NCBI GenBank assembly: GCA_014654535.1
Contig: BNBA01000019.1
Span: 1 to 64,000, forward strand
Direction: 5' to 3'
Source of the DNA: Xanthomonas boreopolis
Lineage (GTDB): Bacteria > Pseudomonadota > Gammaproteobacteria > Xanthomonadales > Xanthomonadaceae
DNA length: 64,000 bases
The notes under the pieces are model-generated. The model ran no database searches, was not told the origin of the DNA, and worked only from the letters and a program-made list of their open reading frames with translations. Within the stretch, counting starts at the first letter, position 1; every line of letters starts with the position of its first letter. Positions 52,073-62,626 of the stretch are shown here, piece by piece. The position numbers were made by a program, and so were the translations under genes.

Positions 52073-55000
52073 TCAGTTCTGCAGTGCCAGTTTTGCCTGC
52101 CGCCGTGCGCGGCGGCGGGCGCGCCAATCCTTCCAGTGCTGGGCCAGGCACGAGAAGATCACGTACAGCGCCGGGGTGCTGAGCAGGGTCAGGCTCTGCG
52201 AGATCAGCAGGCCGCCGATCATCGCGATGCCGAGCGGGCGGCGCAGCTCGGCGCCTTCGCCCAGGCCGACCGCCAGCGGCACCGCGGCCAGGATCGCCAC
52301 CATCGTGGTCATCATGATCGGGCGGAAGCGCACGATCGACGCTTCGCGCGCCGCCTCGCGCGGGTTCTTGCCGTGCTCGCGCTGCGCCACCAGCGCGAAG
52401 TCGATCATCATGATCGCGTTCTTCTTGACGATGCCGATCAGCAGCACCAGCGCGATCGTCGAGATCACCGAAAGCTCGGTATTGGTGACGAACAGCGCCA
52501 GCAGCGCGCCCATGCCGGCCGCGGGCAGCGTGGAGAGGATCGTGACCGGGTGGATCAGGCTCTCGTAGAGCATGCCGAGCACGATGTAGACGGTGAGGAT
52601 CGCCGCCAGCAGCAGCACCATCATCGAGTTCGGGTTGAGCTGCACGTTGAAGCCGCCGCCGTCGCTGATGCGGATGTCGCCGGGCATGCGCAACCCGTTC
52701 ACGGTCGCGTCGATGATCGCCTGCGCCTCGCCCATGCTCACGCCCGGGGCGAGGTTGTAGCTGAGGTCCATCGTCGTGTACTGGTTGTCGTGCGTGATCT
52801 GCGGCGGCGCCAGCCCGGGTTCCTGGTGCGCGACCGCGGTGATCGGCACCATCTCGCCGTTGCGGTTGGGCACGTAGATCTGGTCCAGCGCGGCCGGCGT
52901 GGCGGTCTGCGACGGCAGCGCGTTGACCACCACGCTGTACTGGTTCATGTCCGAGTAGATCGTCGAGATCGAGCGCTGGCCGAACGCGCCGTACAGCGCG
53001 CCGTCGATGGTGCCGATCGAGATGCCGAGCCGCGCGGCCTTGGCGCGGTCGATGACGATGTTCTGGCGCAGGCCGGCGGTATCCACGTCGCTGCCGACGT
53101 CGCGCAGCTTGGGGTTCTTCTTCAGCGCCGCCACCAGCTTGGGCAGCCATTCCTGCAGCTGCGCCAGGTCGTTGCCCTGCAGCGAGACGCGGTACTGCGC
53201 GCCCTGGCTGGTGCCGCCGCCGCCGTCGCTGGGCAGGTCCTGGATCGCGCGCAGGCGCAGGTCCAGGTCGGGATAGCGGTCGGCCTTGGCGCTGAGCCGC
53301 GCCACCACCTGGTCGGTGGTCTCGCGCCGGCCCTCGGCGCGGGTCTTCAGCTCGATGTTGAACGAGGCGCTGGAGCCCTGGCGGCTGGAGCCCAGCCGCG
53401 CGCCGACGATCTTCACCGCCGGGTCGGCCATCAGCATGTCGGTGATGCGGCGCTGCCGCTCGACCATGTCGGCGAAGGACACCGTGGCGCTGGAACTGGC
53501 GCGGCCCCAGACCAGGCCGGTGTCCTGCGGCGGGAAGTTGCCCTTCTTGACCGCGCCGAACAGGAACACGGTGGCGCCGATCAGCGCCAGCGGGGTCAGC
53601 GACAGCAGCAGCGCGTGCCGCAGCGAGAAGTCCAGCGCCACCGTGTACACGCGCAGCATGCGCTGGTGCATGCGTTCCAGCCACGCGCCGACCCGGCCGG
53701 GCTCGGCGCTGGCATGGGCCGACAGGAACCGGCTGCACAGCGCCGGGGTCAGCGTCAGCGAAACCAGCATGGAGACCACGATCGCCGCCACCAGGGTGAC
53801 GGTGAACTCGCGGAAGAACGCGCCGATCATGCCGCTGGCGAACAGCAGCGGGATGAACACCGCAACCAGCGAGGCGGTGATCGAGACGATGGTGAAGCCG
53901 ATCTCGCGCGCGCCGGCGAGCGCGGCCTGCATCCGCGGCATGCCCTCGTCGAGGTGGCGCGAGATGTTCTCGATCACCACGATCGCGTCGTCGACCACAA
54001 AGCCGATCGCGATCACCAGGGCCAGCAGGCTGAGGTTGTTGAGGCTGAAGCCGAGCACGTACATCACCAGCGCCGAGCCGGCCAGCGACAGCGGCACGGT
54101 CACCGCCGCGATCAGCGTCGGCGCCAGCCGGCGCAGGAACAGCGCCATGGTCAGCACCACCATCGCCAGCGAGATCAGCAGCGTCGCCTGCACCTCGTGC
54201 AGCGAGGCGCGGATGGTGGGAGTGCGGTCGAAGTACGGGGTCAGCGTGGTGCCGGGCTGCAGGTAGGTGCGCAGCTCCGGGATGGCGGCCTTCACGCGGT
54301 CCACGGTCTCGACCATGTTGGCGCCGGCGCGGGTGAACACGTACATCACCACCGCCGACTTGCCGCCGAACCAGGCGGCCTGGTAGGCGTCCTGCTGGCC
54401 GTCGTAGACGCGGGCGATGTCGCCCAGGCGCACCACGCGGCCGTTGGACTGGCTGGCGATGGCGAGTTGGGCGAAGTCGGCGGCCTTGGCGACGGAATCG
54501 TTCACCACGATCGCGGTGGTGCTCTTGCCGTCGGACAGGAAGCCGGTCGGCGAGGTGACGTTGGCCGCGCGCACCGCGTTGCGCAGGTCGTCCGGGGTCA
54601 GCCCCATCGCGCTCATCGCGCGCAGGTCCACGTCCACGCGCACCGCCGGCGTGGACGCGCCGGCGATGTCGACCGAGGCCACGCCGGTGATCTGGCGCAG
54701 GCGCTGCGCCAGCAGCGAGTCGGCGACGTTGTACAGGTCGTCGGCGGATTGGGTGTCGGAGGTGAGCGCGAGCGCGATCACCGGGTCGTCGTTCGGGTTG
54801 GCCTTCTGGTACGACGGCGTGCCGAGGCCCGAGGGCAGGTCGGCCTGCGCAGCGTTGATCGCGGTCTGCACGTCCTGCGCGGCCGAATCGATGTTGCGGT
54901 TGCTCTGGAAGATCATGAACACCATGCTCCGGCTCTCCGAGCTGGAGGAGCGCATGCGGTCGATGCCGGGCAACTGCCCGAGGTGGCGTTCCAGCGGCGC

Positions 55001-55192
55001 GGTGACGGTGGAGGCCATCGTGGCCGCGTCGGCGCCGGCCTGCGTGGCCTGCACGAAGATCACCGGGATCTGGATGTTCGGCAGCGCCGCCACGCTCAGG
55101 CGCAGGTAGCACATCAGGCCGATCACGAACAGGCCGATCGCCAGCAGCGAAGTGCCGATCGGGCGCTTGATGAAGGGCGCGGAGAGGTTCAT
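52073..55192 (-). CDS. mdtC: RND multidrug efflux transporter, MdtC-like
   Basis: This 1039-aa hydrophobe/amphiphile RND pump subunit starts MNLSAPFIKRPIGTSLLAIGL. It has twelve helices with two large periplasmic loops; helix 4 carries the proton-relay Asp pair in VIAIGFVVDDAIVVIENISRHLDEG, and the end lies in LLISQSLTLLSTPALYVIFSC. The N-terminal FIKRPIGTSLL and the pairing with a second RND gene and a single fusion protein match MdtABC, where MdtB and MdtC form a heterotrimer exporting bile salts, novobiocin and similar compounds. No outer-membrane factor or BaeSR regulators are present here. Confidence 0.93.
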   Translation of the reverse strand: MNLSAPFIKRPIGTSLLAIGLFVIGLMCYLRLSVAALPNIQIPVIFVQATQAGADAATMASTVTAPLERHLGQLPGIDRMRSSSSESRSMVFMIFQSNRNIDSAAQDVQTAINAAQADLPSGLGTPSYQKANPNDDPVIALALTSDTQSADDLYNVADSLLAQRLRQITGVASVDIAGASTPAVRVDVDLRAMSAMGLTPDDLRNAVRAANVTSPTGFLSDGKSTTAIVVNDSVAKAADFAQLAIASQSNGRVVRLGDIARVYDGQQDAYQAAWFGGKSAVVMYVFTRAGANMVETVDRVKAAIPELRTYLQPGTTLTPYFDRTPTIRASLHEVQATLLISLAMVVLTMALFLRRLAPTLIAAVTVPLSLAGSALVMYVLGFSLNNLSLLALVIAIGFVVDDAIVVIENISRHLDEGMPRMQAALAGAREIGFTIVSITASLVAVFIPLLFASGMIGAFFREFTVTLVAAIVVSMLVSLTLTPALCSRFLSAHASAEPGRVGAWLERMHQRMLRVYTVALDFSLRHALLLSLTPLALIGATVFLFGAVKKGNFPPQDTGLVWGRASSSATVSFADMVERQRRITDMLMADPAVKIVGARLGSSRQGSSASFNIELKTRAEGRRETTDQVVARLSAKADRYPDLDLRLRAIQDLPSDGGGGTSQGAQYRVSLQGNDLAQLQEWLPKLVAALKKNPKLRDVGSDVDTAGLRQNIVIDRAKAARLGISIGTIDGALYGAFGQRSISTIYSDMNQYSVVVNALPSQTATPAALDQIYVPNRNGEMVPITAVAHQEPGLAPPQITHDNQYTTMDLSYNLAPGVSMGEAQAIIDATVNGLRMPGDIRISDGGGFNVQLNPNSMMVLLLAAILTVYIVLGMLYESLIHPVTILSTLPAAGMGALLALFVTNTELSVISTIALVLLIGIVKKNAIMMIDFALVAQREHGKNPREAAREASIVRFRPIMMTTMVAILAAVPLAVGLGEGAELRRPLGIAMIGGLLISQSLTLLSTPALYVIFSCLAQHWKDWRARRRARRQAKLALQN

Positions 55193-55244
55193 GGGGCCAG
55201 GACCCGCGGGGAAGCCGGGCCCCGGGTCCCGCCGGCGACCGTGT

Positions 55245-58200
55245 TCATGCCCGTCCCTCCGCCGGCACCGGCGCGCGCCGCTCGCGCCAGGCGCGCACGC
55301 GCTCGGAGAAGCGCTCCATGTACAGGTAGATCACCGGCGTGGTGTAGAGCGTGACCAGCTGCGACAGCAGCAGGCCGCCGACGATCGAGATGCCGAGCGG
55401 GCGGCGCAGCTCCGAGCCGATGCCGGTGCCCAGTGCCAGCGGCAGCGCGCCCAGCATCGCCGCGGCGGTGGTCATCATGATCGGGCGGAAGCGCAGCAGG
55501 CAGGCGCGGCGGATCGCGTCGTGCGCGCTGGCGCCGGCGCGGCGCGCCTCGATCGCGAAGTCGATCATCATGATCGCGTTCTTCTTGACGATGCCGATCA
55601 GCAGCACGATGCCGACGATGCCGTCCACCGACAGGCTCAGCCCGCACAGCATCAGCGCCAGCAGCGCGCCGACGCCGGCCGGCGGCAGCGTGGAGATGAT
55701 CGTGAACGGGTGGATGTAGCTCTCGTAGAGCACGCCGAGCACGATGTAGATCACCACGATCGCCGCGATCAGCAGCCACACCACGTCGGTCTGGCTGCCG
55801 GTGAACTCGGCGGCCTTGCCGACGAACTGCGCGTGCACCTGGGTCGGGAGCTTCAGGTCCTGCCTGGCCTGCTCGATCGCCTTGACCGCCTGCGACAGCG
55901 AATAGCCCGGCGCGAGATTGAAGGAGATCGTCACCGCCGGCAGCTGCTGCTGGTGGCTGACCACCAGCGGCGTGCTCGCCATCTTCGCCGTGGCCAGCGC
56001 CGAGAGCGGGATGATGCTGCCCGAACCGACGGTGATGCCGGTGTTGCGCTCGCCCACGCCGGTGGCGGTGGAGGAGTTGGACGAGGTCACCTGGCCGAAG
56101 CTGGTCGCGTTGGTGCCGGTCAGCGCGCCGGTGCCGTTGCTGGCCACCGCGAGCTGGTTCATCAGCGCGGTGCTGGTGCGGAATTCCGGCGCCACCTCCA
56201 GCACGACGCGGTACTGGTTGAGCTCGGTGAAGATGGTGGAGATCTGGCGCTGGCCGAAGGCGTCGTAGAGCGTGTCGTCGATGGTCTGCATCGGCACGCC
56301 GAGCATGCTGGCCTTGTCGCGGTCGACGGTGACTTCCAGGGCGTTGCCGCGGCTGGCCAGGTTGTTGTCGACGTCGGCCAGCTGCGGCAGCTTGCGCATG
56401 GCCTCGGTCATCCGCGTCGCCCACTCGGCCAGTTCGGCGCTGTCCACGTCGGAGAGCGAGAACTGGTACTCGGTGGCGGCCACGCGGGTGTCCAGGGTGA
56501 CGTCCTGCACCGGCTTGAGGTACAGCGCCACGCCCGGGATGTCCTTCACCGCCGCCTGCAGCCGCGGCAGGATGTCCTCCAGCGCCTCGCGCTCGCTGCG
56601 CTCCTTCAGCACGATCGACAGTTGGCCCTGGTTGAGGGTCGGGTTCATGGAGCCGGCGCCGATGAAGGCGGCCACGCCGGTCACCGCGGGATCCTTGCGC
56701 AACGCCTCGGCCACCGCCTGGGTGCGCTGCTCCATCTGCGGGAAGGCGACGTTCTGGTCGGCCTGCACCACGCCGGTGATCAGGCCGGTGTCCTGCTCGG
56801 GCAGCAGGCCCTTGGGAATGACGACGTACAGCAGCACGGTCAGCGCCACGGTGGCGATCGCCACCCACAGGGTCAGGCGCTGGCGGCCCAGCACCCAGTC
56901 CAGGGTGCGCTCGTACAGCGCCACGGTGCGCGACCACAGCGTGGTCTTGCCGGCCGCGGCGGCGCGCTCGTGCGCGTCCTCGCCCTCGGGCAGCGCGTCG
57001 GGCCTGAGCAGGTAGGCGCACATCATCGGCGTCAGCGTCAGCGACACCAGCATCGAGATCACCACCGCGATGCTGAGCACCCAGGCGAACTCGTGGAACA
57101 GCCGGCCGGTCACGCCCGGCATCAGGATCAGCGGCAGGAACACCGCCACCAGCGACACCGTCAGCGACAGCACGGTGAAGCCGATCTGGCGCGCGCCGAT
57201 CTCCGCCGCCTCGCGGCCGCTCTTGCCCTGTTCGATGTAGCGGACGATGTTCTCGATCATCACGATCGCGTCGTCGACCACGAAGCCGGTCGCCACCACC
57301 AGCGCCATCAGCGACAGGTTGTCCAGCGACATGCCGGCGAAGGCCATCACGCCGAAGGTGCCGGCCAGCGACAGCGGCACCGCCACCGACGGGATGATCG
57401 TGGCCCACAGCCGGCGCAGGAACACGAAGATCACCGCCACCACCAGACCGATGGTGAGGATCAGCGTGAACTTCACCTCGTGCACCGAGGCGCGGATCGT
57501 CTCGGTGCGGTCGGAGAAGACGTCCAGCTTGACGTCGGCCGGCAGCACCGCGCGCAGCTGCGGCAGGATCGCGCGCACCTGCTCGACGGTCTGCACGATG
57601 TTGGCGCCGGGCTGGCGGCGGATCTCCAGCAGCACCGCCTGCTTGCCGTCGGCCCAGGCGGCGAGCTGGTCGTTCTCCACGCCGTCCACCACCTGCGCCA
57701 CGTCCGACAGCCGCACCGGGCGGCCGTTGCTGTAGCTGATGATGGTGTCGCGGTATTCGGCCGCGTCGGTGAGCTGGTCGTTGGTGCCGATGCTGTAGGA
57801 CTGGGTCTTGCCGTTGAGCGAGCCCTTGGGCGCGCTGACGTTGGTCTGGGTCAGCGCGCTGCGCAGCGACTCCATGGTCAGGCCCATGTTCGACAGCTGC
57901 GCGGGATTGACCTGGATGCGCACCGCCGGGCGCACGTTGCCGGCGATCGAGACCAGGCCCACCCCCGGCACCTGCGACAGGCGCTGGGCCAGGATCGCGT
58001 CGGCGTAGCGGTTGATCTCGCGCAGCGGGAGCGTGTCGGAGGTGAGCTTGAGGGTGAGGATCGCCGCGTCGGCCGGGTTCACCCGGTTGTAGACCGGCTG
58101 GTACGGCAGCGACGAGGGCAGGGTGGCCTGGCGGATCGCGGCCTGCACGTCCTGCGCCGCGATGTCGATGTCCTTCTCCATCGAGAACTGCAGGATGATC

Positions 58201-58469
58201 GTCGACAGCCCCGCCGAGGAGTCGGACGTCATCATGTCCAGCCCGGAGATCTGTCCGAGCTGGCGTTCCAGCGGCGTGGTCACCAGCGAGGCCATCGTGC
58301 TGGCGTTGGCGCCGGGATACTGGGTGGTGACGACCAGGCTCGGCGCGTCGATTTCCGGCAGCGCCGAGACCGGCAGCTGGCGATAGCCCAGGATGCCCAG
58401 CAGCAGCACGCCGGCCATCAGCAGCGAGGTGGCGATCGGTCGGCGGATGAAGATCGTCGAGAAGCCCAC
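55245..58469 (-). CDS. mdtB: RND multidrug efflux transporter, MdtB-like
   Basis: This 1074-aa RND subunit starts at a GTG (VGFSTIFIRRPIATSLLMAGVLLLG), in phase with the family N-terminus; 16 further codons upstream have no such character. Helix 4 has ALVVATGFVVDDAIVMIENIVRYIEQG with the paired Asp residues. Periplasmic porter parts include DKASMLGVPMQTIDDTLYDAFGQRQISTIFTELNQYRVVLEV, broken here for reading as shared with MdtC. It lies 52 bp before mdtC and 84 bp after mdtA, so one transcript is likely. It is the probable partner of MdtC in a mixed trimer. Confidence 0.93.
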   Translation of the reverse strand: MGFSTIFIRRPIATSLLMAGVLLLGILGYRQLPVSALPEIDAPSLVVTTQYPGANASTMASLVTTPLERQLGQISGLDMMTSDSSAGLSTIILQFSMEKDIDIAAQDVQAAIRQATLPSSLPYQPVYNRVNPADAAILTLKLTSDTLPLREINRYADAILAQRLSQVPGVGLVSIAGNVRPAVRIQVNPAQLSNMGLTMESLRSALTQTNVSAPKGSLNGKTQSYSIGTNDQLTDAAEYRDTIISYSNGRPVRLSDVAQVVDGVENDQLAAWADGKQAVLLEIRRQPGANIVQTVEQVRAILPQLRAVLPADVKLDVFSDRTETIRASVHEVKFTLILTIGLVVAVIFVFLRRLWATIIPSVAVPLSLAGTFGVMAFAGMSLDNLSLMALVVATGFVVDDAIVMIENIVRYIEQGKSGREAAEIGARQIGFTVLSLTVSLVAVFLPLILMPGVTGRLFHEFAWVLSIAVVISMLVSLTLTPMMCAYLLRPDALPEGEDAHERAAAAGKTTLWSRTVALYERTLDWVLGRQRLTLWVAIATVALTVLLYVVIPKGLLPEQDTGLITGVVQADQNVAFPQMEQRTQAVAEALRKDPAVTGVAAFIGAGSMNPTLNQGQLSIVLKERSEREALEDILPRLQAAVKDIPGVALYLKPVQDVTLDTRVAATEYQFSLSDVDSAELAEWATRMTEAMRKLPQLADVDNNLASRGNALEVTVDRDKASMLGVPMQTIDDTLYDAFGQRQISTIFTELNQYRVVLEVAPEFRTSTALMNQLAVASNGTGALTGTNATSFGQVTSSNSSTATGVGERNTGITVGSGSIIPLSALATAKMASTPLVVSHQQQLPAVTISFNLAPGYSLSQAVKAIEQARQDLKLPTQVHAQFVGKAAEFTGSQTDVVWLLIAAIVVIYIVLGVLYESYIHPFTIISTLPPAGVGALLALMLCGLSLSVDGIVGIVLLIGIVKKNAIMMIDFAIEARRAGASAHDAIRRACLLRFRPIMMTTAAAMLGALPLALGTGIGSELRRPLGISIVGGLLLSQLVTLYTTPVIYLYMERFSERVRAWRERRAPVPAEGRA

Positions 58470-58553
58470 GTGGCTCGTCCTTACGTCAGTCGGGGCCGGC
58501 GCGCATGGCGCCAGCACGCGGGCGGGGCGCTGCGCGCCGCCGCCGGGAGGGAA

Positions 58554-59795
58554 TCAGCGCGGGCCACCGCCGCCACGGCGGCCGCCCGGGCCGCGGCCCT
58601 GCTTCTGCTGGGCGGCCTTCAGCTCGGCCTCGGTCGGCGGCGCCGGCGTCTCGCCCGGGGCCAGCGCGTTGACCTTGCTGCCCGGCTTCAGGCGGAACTG
58701 GCCTTCGGTGACGACCTTGTCGCCGGCCTTCAGGCCGCTGGCGATCTGCACGTGGCTGTCGTCGACCTCCACGCCCTGCACCACCGTCTGCATCCTGACC
58801 GTGTTGTCGGGCTGCACGACGTAGACGTAGTCGCCGTCCGGGCCGCGCTGCACGGCCTGCGCCGGCACCACCACGCCGCCGGGGATCGTGCGCAGCTGCA
58901 GCCGCACGTTGACGAACTGGCCCGGCCACAGCGCGTTGTCGGCATTGGCGAACACCGCGCGCGCGGCGAAGGTGCCGCTGTCGCTGCTGATGGTGTTGTC
59001 GATCACGTCGAGCTTGCCGTCCGCGCTGATCACGTGGGCGTCGCCGCGGTCGAGCGCGGCCACCGGCAGCGGCGCCTTGGCCTGGCCGTCCCGCACCGCC
59101 TGCAACTGGTTCTCGGGCAGGTTGAAGGAGACGTAGATCGGGTGGATCTGGGTCAGGGTGACGATGGTGGAGCTGGTGGAGACGACGTTGCCCACGTCCA
59201 CGCCGCGGATGCCGGCGATGCCGTCGATGGGCGCGGTGATGCGGGTGTACTGCAGCTGCACCTGCGCGGCGCGCATCGAGGCGTCGTTGGCGGCCACCGC
59301 GGCCTCGTACTGGCTGACCTGGTTGCGCAGCGTGTCCAGGTCGGTCTTGGCCACGTAGGGCTGGTACTCCGGCGCGCTGGAGCGCGCGTAGTTGGACCGG
59401 GCCGTGGCCAGCTGCGCCTGGTTCTGGCGCTTGGCGGCGGCGGCCTCGTCGTAGCTGGCCTGCAGGGTGCGCGGGTCGATCTGCGCGAGCAGGTCGCCCT
59501 TCTTCACTTCCTGGCCTTCCTTGAAGTTGATGCTCAGCAGCTGGCCGCCCACCTGCGGCGTCACCGTGGCGGTGTTGAGCGCCTTCACCGTGCCCAGCGC
59601 GGTGGCGTAGACCGGCACGTCCTGGGTGGTCGCCGCCACCGCGGTGACGGGCACCGGGGCGGAGTTCTGGTCGCCGCTGGCGTCGGGCGCGCCCGGCGGC
59701 TTGCCCTGGGGCCCGCCACGCAGCATCCGCGCGCCGACGGCCAGCACGACGACCACTGCCACGACCAGCAGCGAGATCTTCCAGAAACGCGACAT
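58554..59795 (-). CDS. mdtA: RND periplasmic adaptor (membrane fusion protein), MdtA-like
   Basis: This 413-aa adaptor starts MSRFWKISLLVVAVVVVLAVGARML with AGGAG upstream and has one N-terminal anchor. The lipoyl halves (VTPQVGGQLLSINFKEGQEVKKGDLLAQIDPR, with YTRITAPIDGIAGIRGVDVGN later) bracket a coiled-coil hairpin at about residues 110-180. A beta-barrel part (HPIYVSFNLPENQLQAV) and membrane-proximal part follow. The C-terminal 30 residues are Gly/Arg/Gln-rich (QKQGRGPGGRRGGGGPR). First gene of the three-gene operon; upstream, 59796-60164 shows only the divergent promoter area and no gene. Confidence 0.93.
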   Translation of the reverse strand: MSRFWKISLLVVAVVVVLAVGARMLRGGPQGKPPGAPDASGDQNSAPVPVTAVAATTQDVPVYATALGTVKALNTATVTPQVGGQLLSINFKEGQEVKKGDLLAQIDPRTLQASYDEAAAAKRQNQAQLATARSNYARSSAPEYQPYVAKTDLDTLRNQVSQYEAAVAANDASMRAAQVQLQYTRITAPIDGIAGIRGVDVGNVVSTSSTIVTLTQIHPIYVSFNLPENQLQAVRDGQAKAPLPVAALDRGDAHVISADGKLDVIDNTISSDSGTFAARAVFANADNALWPGQFVNVRLQLRTIPGGVVVPAQAVQRGPDGDYVYVVQPDNTVRMQTVVQGVEVDDSHVQIASGLKAGDKVVTEGQFRLKPGSKVNALAPGETPAPPTEAELKAAQQKQGRGPGGRRGGGGPR

Positions 59796-60164
59796 TCGAC
59801 AACTCCTGATGGCGGGGGGGACGCGCGATCGGCACGGCCCGGCTGGCTGGGCGGTGGAAGCATATCGTCGGCCCCCGTCGTTTGGACCATGACGGATGGG
59901 ATAGGCCGTAGACCTCCATCCGCCGGGTTGGTTCAGCCGTGGACCGGCACCCGACAAACGCATCGCTGCGGCATCGGTTGACGGCCGGGACGGCGGGGGA
60001 TGCGACCCATGGGATCGGCTCAGGCCGCGACGGGCTCCACCGGGCCCCATGGTGACCGAAGCCGTTTGCGCCGCGATGTCGGGCAAGACACAGAGCGACG
60101 CCGGTCTATGGCCGGTTTCGGACATGGCCTACAGTGGAGCGGCTTGCCACCCCAAGGAGCCCGA

Positions 60165-61481
60165 ATGCGTCCCTCTCGTCTGCTGGCCTGCTCGCTGTTG
60201 CTGGCCGCCCCCTCGCTCGCCCTGGCCCAGTCCGCCGAGCGCCCCGAAGTGACCGCCGCCGCCGACAAGCTGCAGGCGCAGGTGGTGCAGTGGCGTCGCG
60301 ACTTCCACGAGCACCCCGAACTGTCCAACCGCGAGGTGCGGACCTCGGCCAAGGTCGCCGAGCACCTGCGCAAGCTCGGGCTGAAGCCGCGGACCGGCAT
60401 CGCCCACCATGGCGTGGTGGCGATCATCAAGGGCGGCAGGCCCGGCCCGAGGATCGCCCTGCGCGCGGACATGGATGCGCTGCCGGTCACCGAGCAGACC
60501 GGCCTGCCGTTCGCCTCCAAGGCCACGTCCGAGTACCGGGGCGAGACCGTCGGGGTCATGCACGCCTGCGGCCACGACGCGCATACCGCGATCCTGCTCG
60601 GCGTGGCCGACGCGCTGGTCGCCATGCGCGAACGCTTGCCGGGCGAGGTGATGCTGATCTTCCAGCCGGCCGAGGAAGGCGCGCCCGGCAACGAGGAAGG
60701 CGGTGCGTCGCTGATGCTCAAGGAGGGGCTGTTCGCCGACTTCAAGCCGGAGGCGGTGTTCGGCCTGCACGTGTTCTCCAGCGTCCAGGCCGGCCAGATC
60801 GCGGTGCGCGGCGGCCCGCTGATGGCCGCCTCGGACCGCTTCAACATCAAGGTCGTCGGGCGCCAGACCCACGGCTCCGCGCCGTGGAACGGCATCGACC
60901 CGATCGTCGCCGCGGCCGACCTGATCGGCGCCGCGCAGACCGTGGTCAGCCGCCGCGCCAACATCGCCAGGCAGCCGGCGGTGGTCAGCTTCGGCGCGAT
61001 CAAGGGCGGCATCCGCTACAACATCATCCCCGACGACGTGGAGATGGTCGGCACCATCCGCACCTTCGACGAGGGCATGCGCCAGCAGATCTTCGCCGAC
61101 CTGAAGACCGTGGCCGAGCACACCGCGGCCGCGCACGGCGCCACCGCCGAGGCCCACGTGCCCGACCAGGACGGCAACCCCGCCACGGTCAACGACCCGG
61201 CGCTGACCGCCCGGATGCTGCCCAGCCTGCAGGCCGTGGTCGGCAAGGACAACGTCTACGAGCCGCCGCTGCAGATGGGGGCCGAGGACTTCTCGTTCTA
61301 CGCGCGCGAGGTGCCCGGCCTGTTCTTCTTCGTCGGCGCCACCAGCCCCGGCATCGACCCGGCCACCGCGCCCAGCAACCACTCGCCGAAGTTCCTGCTC
61401 GACGAGAAGGCCCTGGACGTGGGCCTGCGCGCGCTGCTGCAGGTCTCCCTGGACTACCTGGAAGGCGCCCGGCCGGGCTGA
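60165..61481 (+). CDS. Secreted M20-family amidohydrolase/peptidase
   Basis: This 438-aa protein starts MRPSRLLACSLLLAAPSLALAQ (signal peptide) with AAGGAG 6 nt upstream. It is an M20D-type metal hydrolase: RDFHEHPELSNREVRT, GGRPGPRIALRADMDALPVTEQTGLPF, the metal ligands in MHACGHDAHTAILLG, catalytic EE in IFQPAEEGAPGNEEGG, and MGAEDFSFYARE with HSPKF near the end. The family removes acyl groups from amino acids (hippurate, IAA-amino acids, N-acyl amino acids). The signal peptide places it in the periplasm. The exact substrate is unknown. Divergent from mdtA. Confidence 0.92.
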   Translation: MRPSRLLACSLLLAAPSLALAQSAERPEVTAAADKLQAQVVQWRRDFHEHPELSNREVRTSAKVAEHLRKLGLKPRTGIAHHGVVAIIKGGRPGPRIALRADMDALPVTEQTGLPFASKATSEYRGETVGVMHACGHDAHTAILLGVADALVAMRERLPGEVMLIFQPAEEGAPGNEEGGASLMLKEGLFADFKPEAVFGLHVFSSVQAGQIAVRGGPLMAASDRFNIKVVGRQTHGSAPWNGIDPIVAAADLIGAAQTVVSRRANIARQPAVVSFGAIKGGIRYNIIPDDVEMVGTIRTFDEGMRQQIFADLKTVAEHTAAAHGATAEAHVPDQDGNPATVNDPALTARMLPSLQAVVGKDNVYEPPLQMGAEDFSFYAREVPGLFFFVGATSPGIDPATAPSNHSPKFLLDEKALDVGLRALLQVSLDYLEGARPG

Positions 61482-61510
61482 GTCGGCACCTCGCGTGAGC
61501 GGCTCCGGCC

Positions 61511-61587
61511 GCGACGGGCTTTCGTGCGAATCCCACGCAAGGCCCGCACGTCCATGTGCGGGCGATTCAAGGGGAAAGCCCCGTCGC
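61511..61587. repeat. Nested inverted repeat after the M20 gene
   Basis: GCGACGGGCTTTC (61511-61523) pairs with GAAAGCCCCGTCGC (61574-61587) with one bulged C. Inside it, CCCGCAC (61543-61549) pairs with GTGCGGG (61556-61562). It lies 30 bp past the M20 stop. It has no T tract, so it is more likely a REP-like structure than a classical terminator. Confidence 0.55.
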
Positions 61588-61663
61588 GCCGATGGCCCGA
61601 GGCTAGGTAGGCCGCCCCCACGGTTCAAGCGTTCCATACACCTTCCGGCCAGCCGCCGCCCCG

Positions 61664-61669
61664 TAGAAT
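61664..61669 (+). promoter_or_regulatory. -10 box of queF, possibly leaderless
   Basis: TAGAAT ends 6 nt before the queF ATG, so transcription would start at the ATG itself, and no Shine-Dalgarno is present. No good -35 is visible. Confidence 0.4.
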
Positions 61670-61675
61670 CGGCGG

Positions 61676-62494
61676 ATGAACACCCCCCAGGATTCCAGCC
61701 TCGGCCGCGAGGTCGCGTACCCGGACCGCTACGATCCGGCCCTGCTGTTCCCGATCCCGCGCGCCGCGGCCCGCGCCGAGATCGGTATCGGCGCGGCGCT
61801 GCCGTTCTCCGGCCACGATCGCTGGCATGCCTACGAACTGGGGTGGCTCGACGCGCGCGGCAAGCCCTGCGTCGCCACCGCGACCCTGCAGGTGCCGTGC
61901 GATTCGCCCAGCCTGATCGAGTCCAAGTCGCTCAAGCTCTACCTGAACTCCCTCAACGGCGAGCGCTTCAACAGCGCCGAAGCGGTGCGCGCGCGCATCG
62001 CCACCGACCTGTCGGCGCGCGCCGGCCGGGAGGTGATCGTCGAGTTCGGCCTGCCGCCGGTGGATGCGGTCGGCGAGGGCGAGTCGATCGACGCGCTGGA
62101 CGTGGCCATCGAGGACTACGGCCCGCCCAATGCCGGCTACCTGCACACCGATCCCACCGGCGGCACGGTCGAGGAAACGCTGGTGTCGGCCCTGCTGAAA
62201 TCCAACTGCCCGGTCACCGGCCAGCCGGACTGGGCCAGCGTGTCCCTGCGCTACCGCGGCGAGCGGATCGACCGCGAGGGGCTGCTGCGCTACCTGGTGA
62301 GCTTCCGCGACCATGCAGAGTTCCACGAGCAGTGCGTCGAGCGCATCTTCCACGACGTGCAGCAGCGTTGCCGGCCGCAATGGCTGGCGGTGGAGGCGCG
62401 CTATACCCGCCGCGGCGGCCTGGACATCAATCCGCTGCGCGCCAGCCCGCAGCTGGCCTCGCCGCTGCCGGCGTTCCGCGACCCCCGGCAATGA
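61676..62494 (+). CDS. queF: NADPH-dependent 7-cyano-7-deazaguanine reductase, long (YqcD) type
   Basis: QueF reduces preQ0 to preQ1, a step in queuosine synthesis for tRNA wobble positions. The 272-aa protein starts [20 protein letters not shown]. It is the two-domain T-fold form as in E. coli. The NADPH motif [13 protein letters not shown] lies at about residues 83-95; the nucleophile is C178 ([16 protein letters not shown]). The distal Glu/His set is in [13 protein letters not shown] and [13 protein letters not shown]. No other queuosine genes are adjacent. Confidence 0.97.
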   Translation: MNTPQDSSLGREVAYPDRYDPALLFPIPRAAARAEIGIGAALPFSGHDRWHAYELGWLDARGKPCVATATLQVPCDSPSLIESKSLKLYLNSLNGERFNSAEAVRARIATDLSARAGREVIVEFGLPPVDAVGEGESIDALDVAIEDYGPPNAGYLHTDPTGGTVEETLVSALLKSNCPVTGQPDWASVSLRYRGERIDREGLLRYLVSFRDHAEFHEQCVERIFHDVQQRCRPQWLAVEARYTRRGGLDINPLRASPQLASPLPAFRDPRQ

Positions 62495-62626
62495 CCGGCG
62501 GTCCCCGCATGCCGGCCGGGTGAGCGGCCGGCATGCGCGGTAAGCCGGTTTCACGCCGGCGCGATCCCTTCTTAACATCCGCCGTGCGACCGTACCCGCC
62601 AGTCCGGTAACAAGGAACCGCTGGCG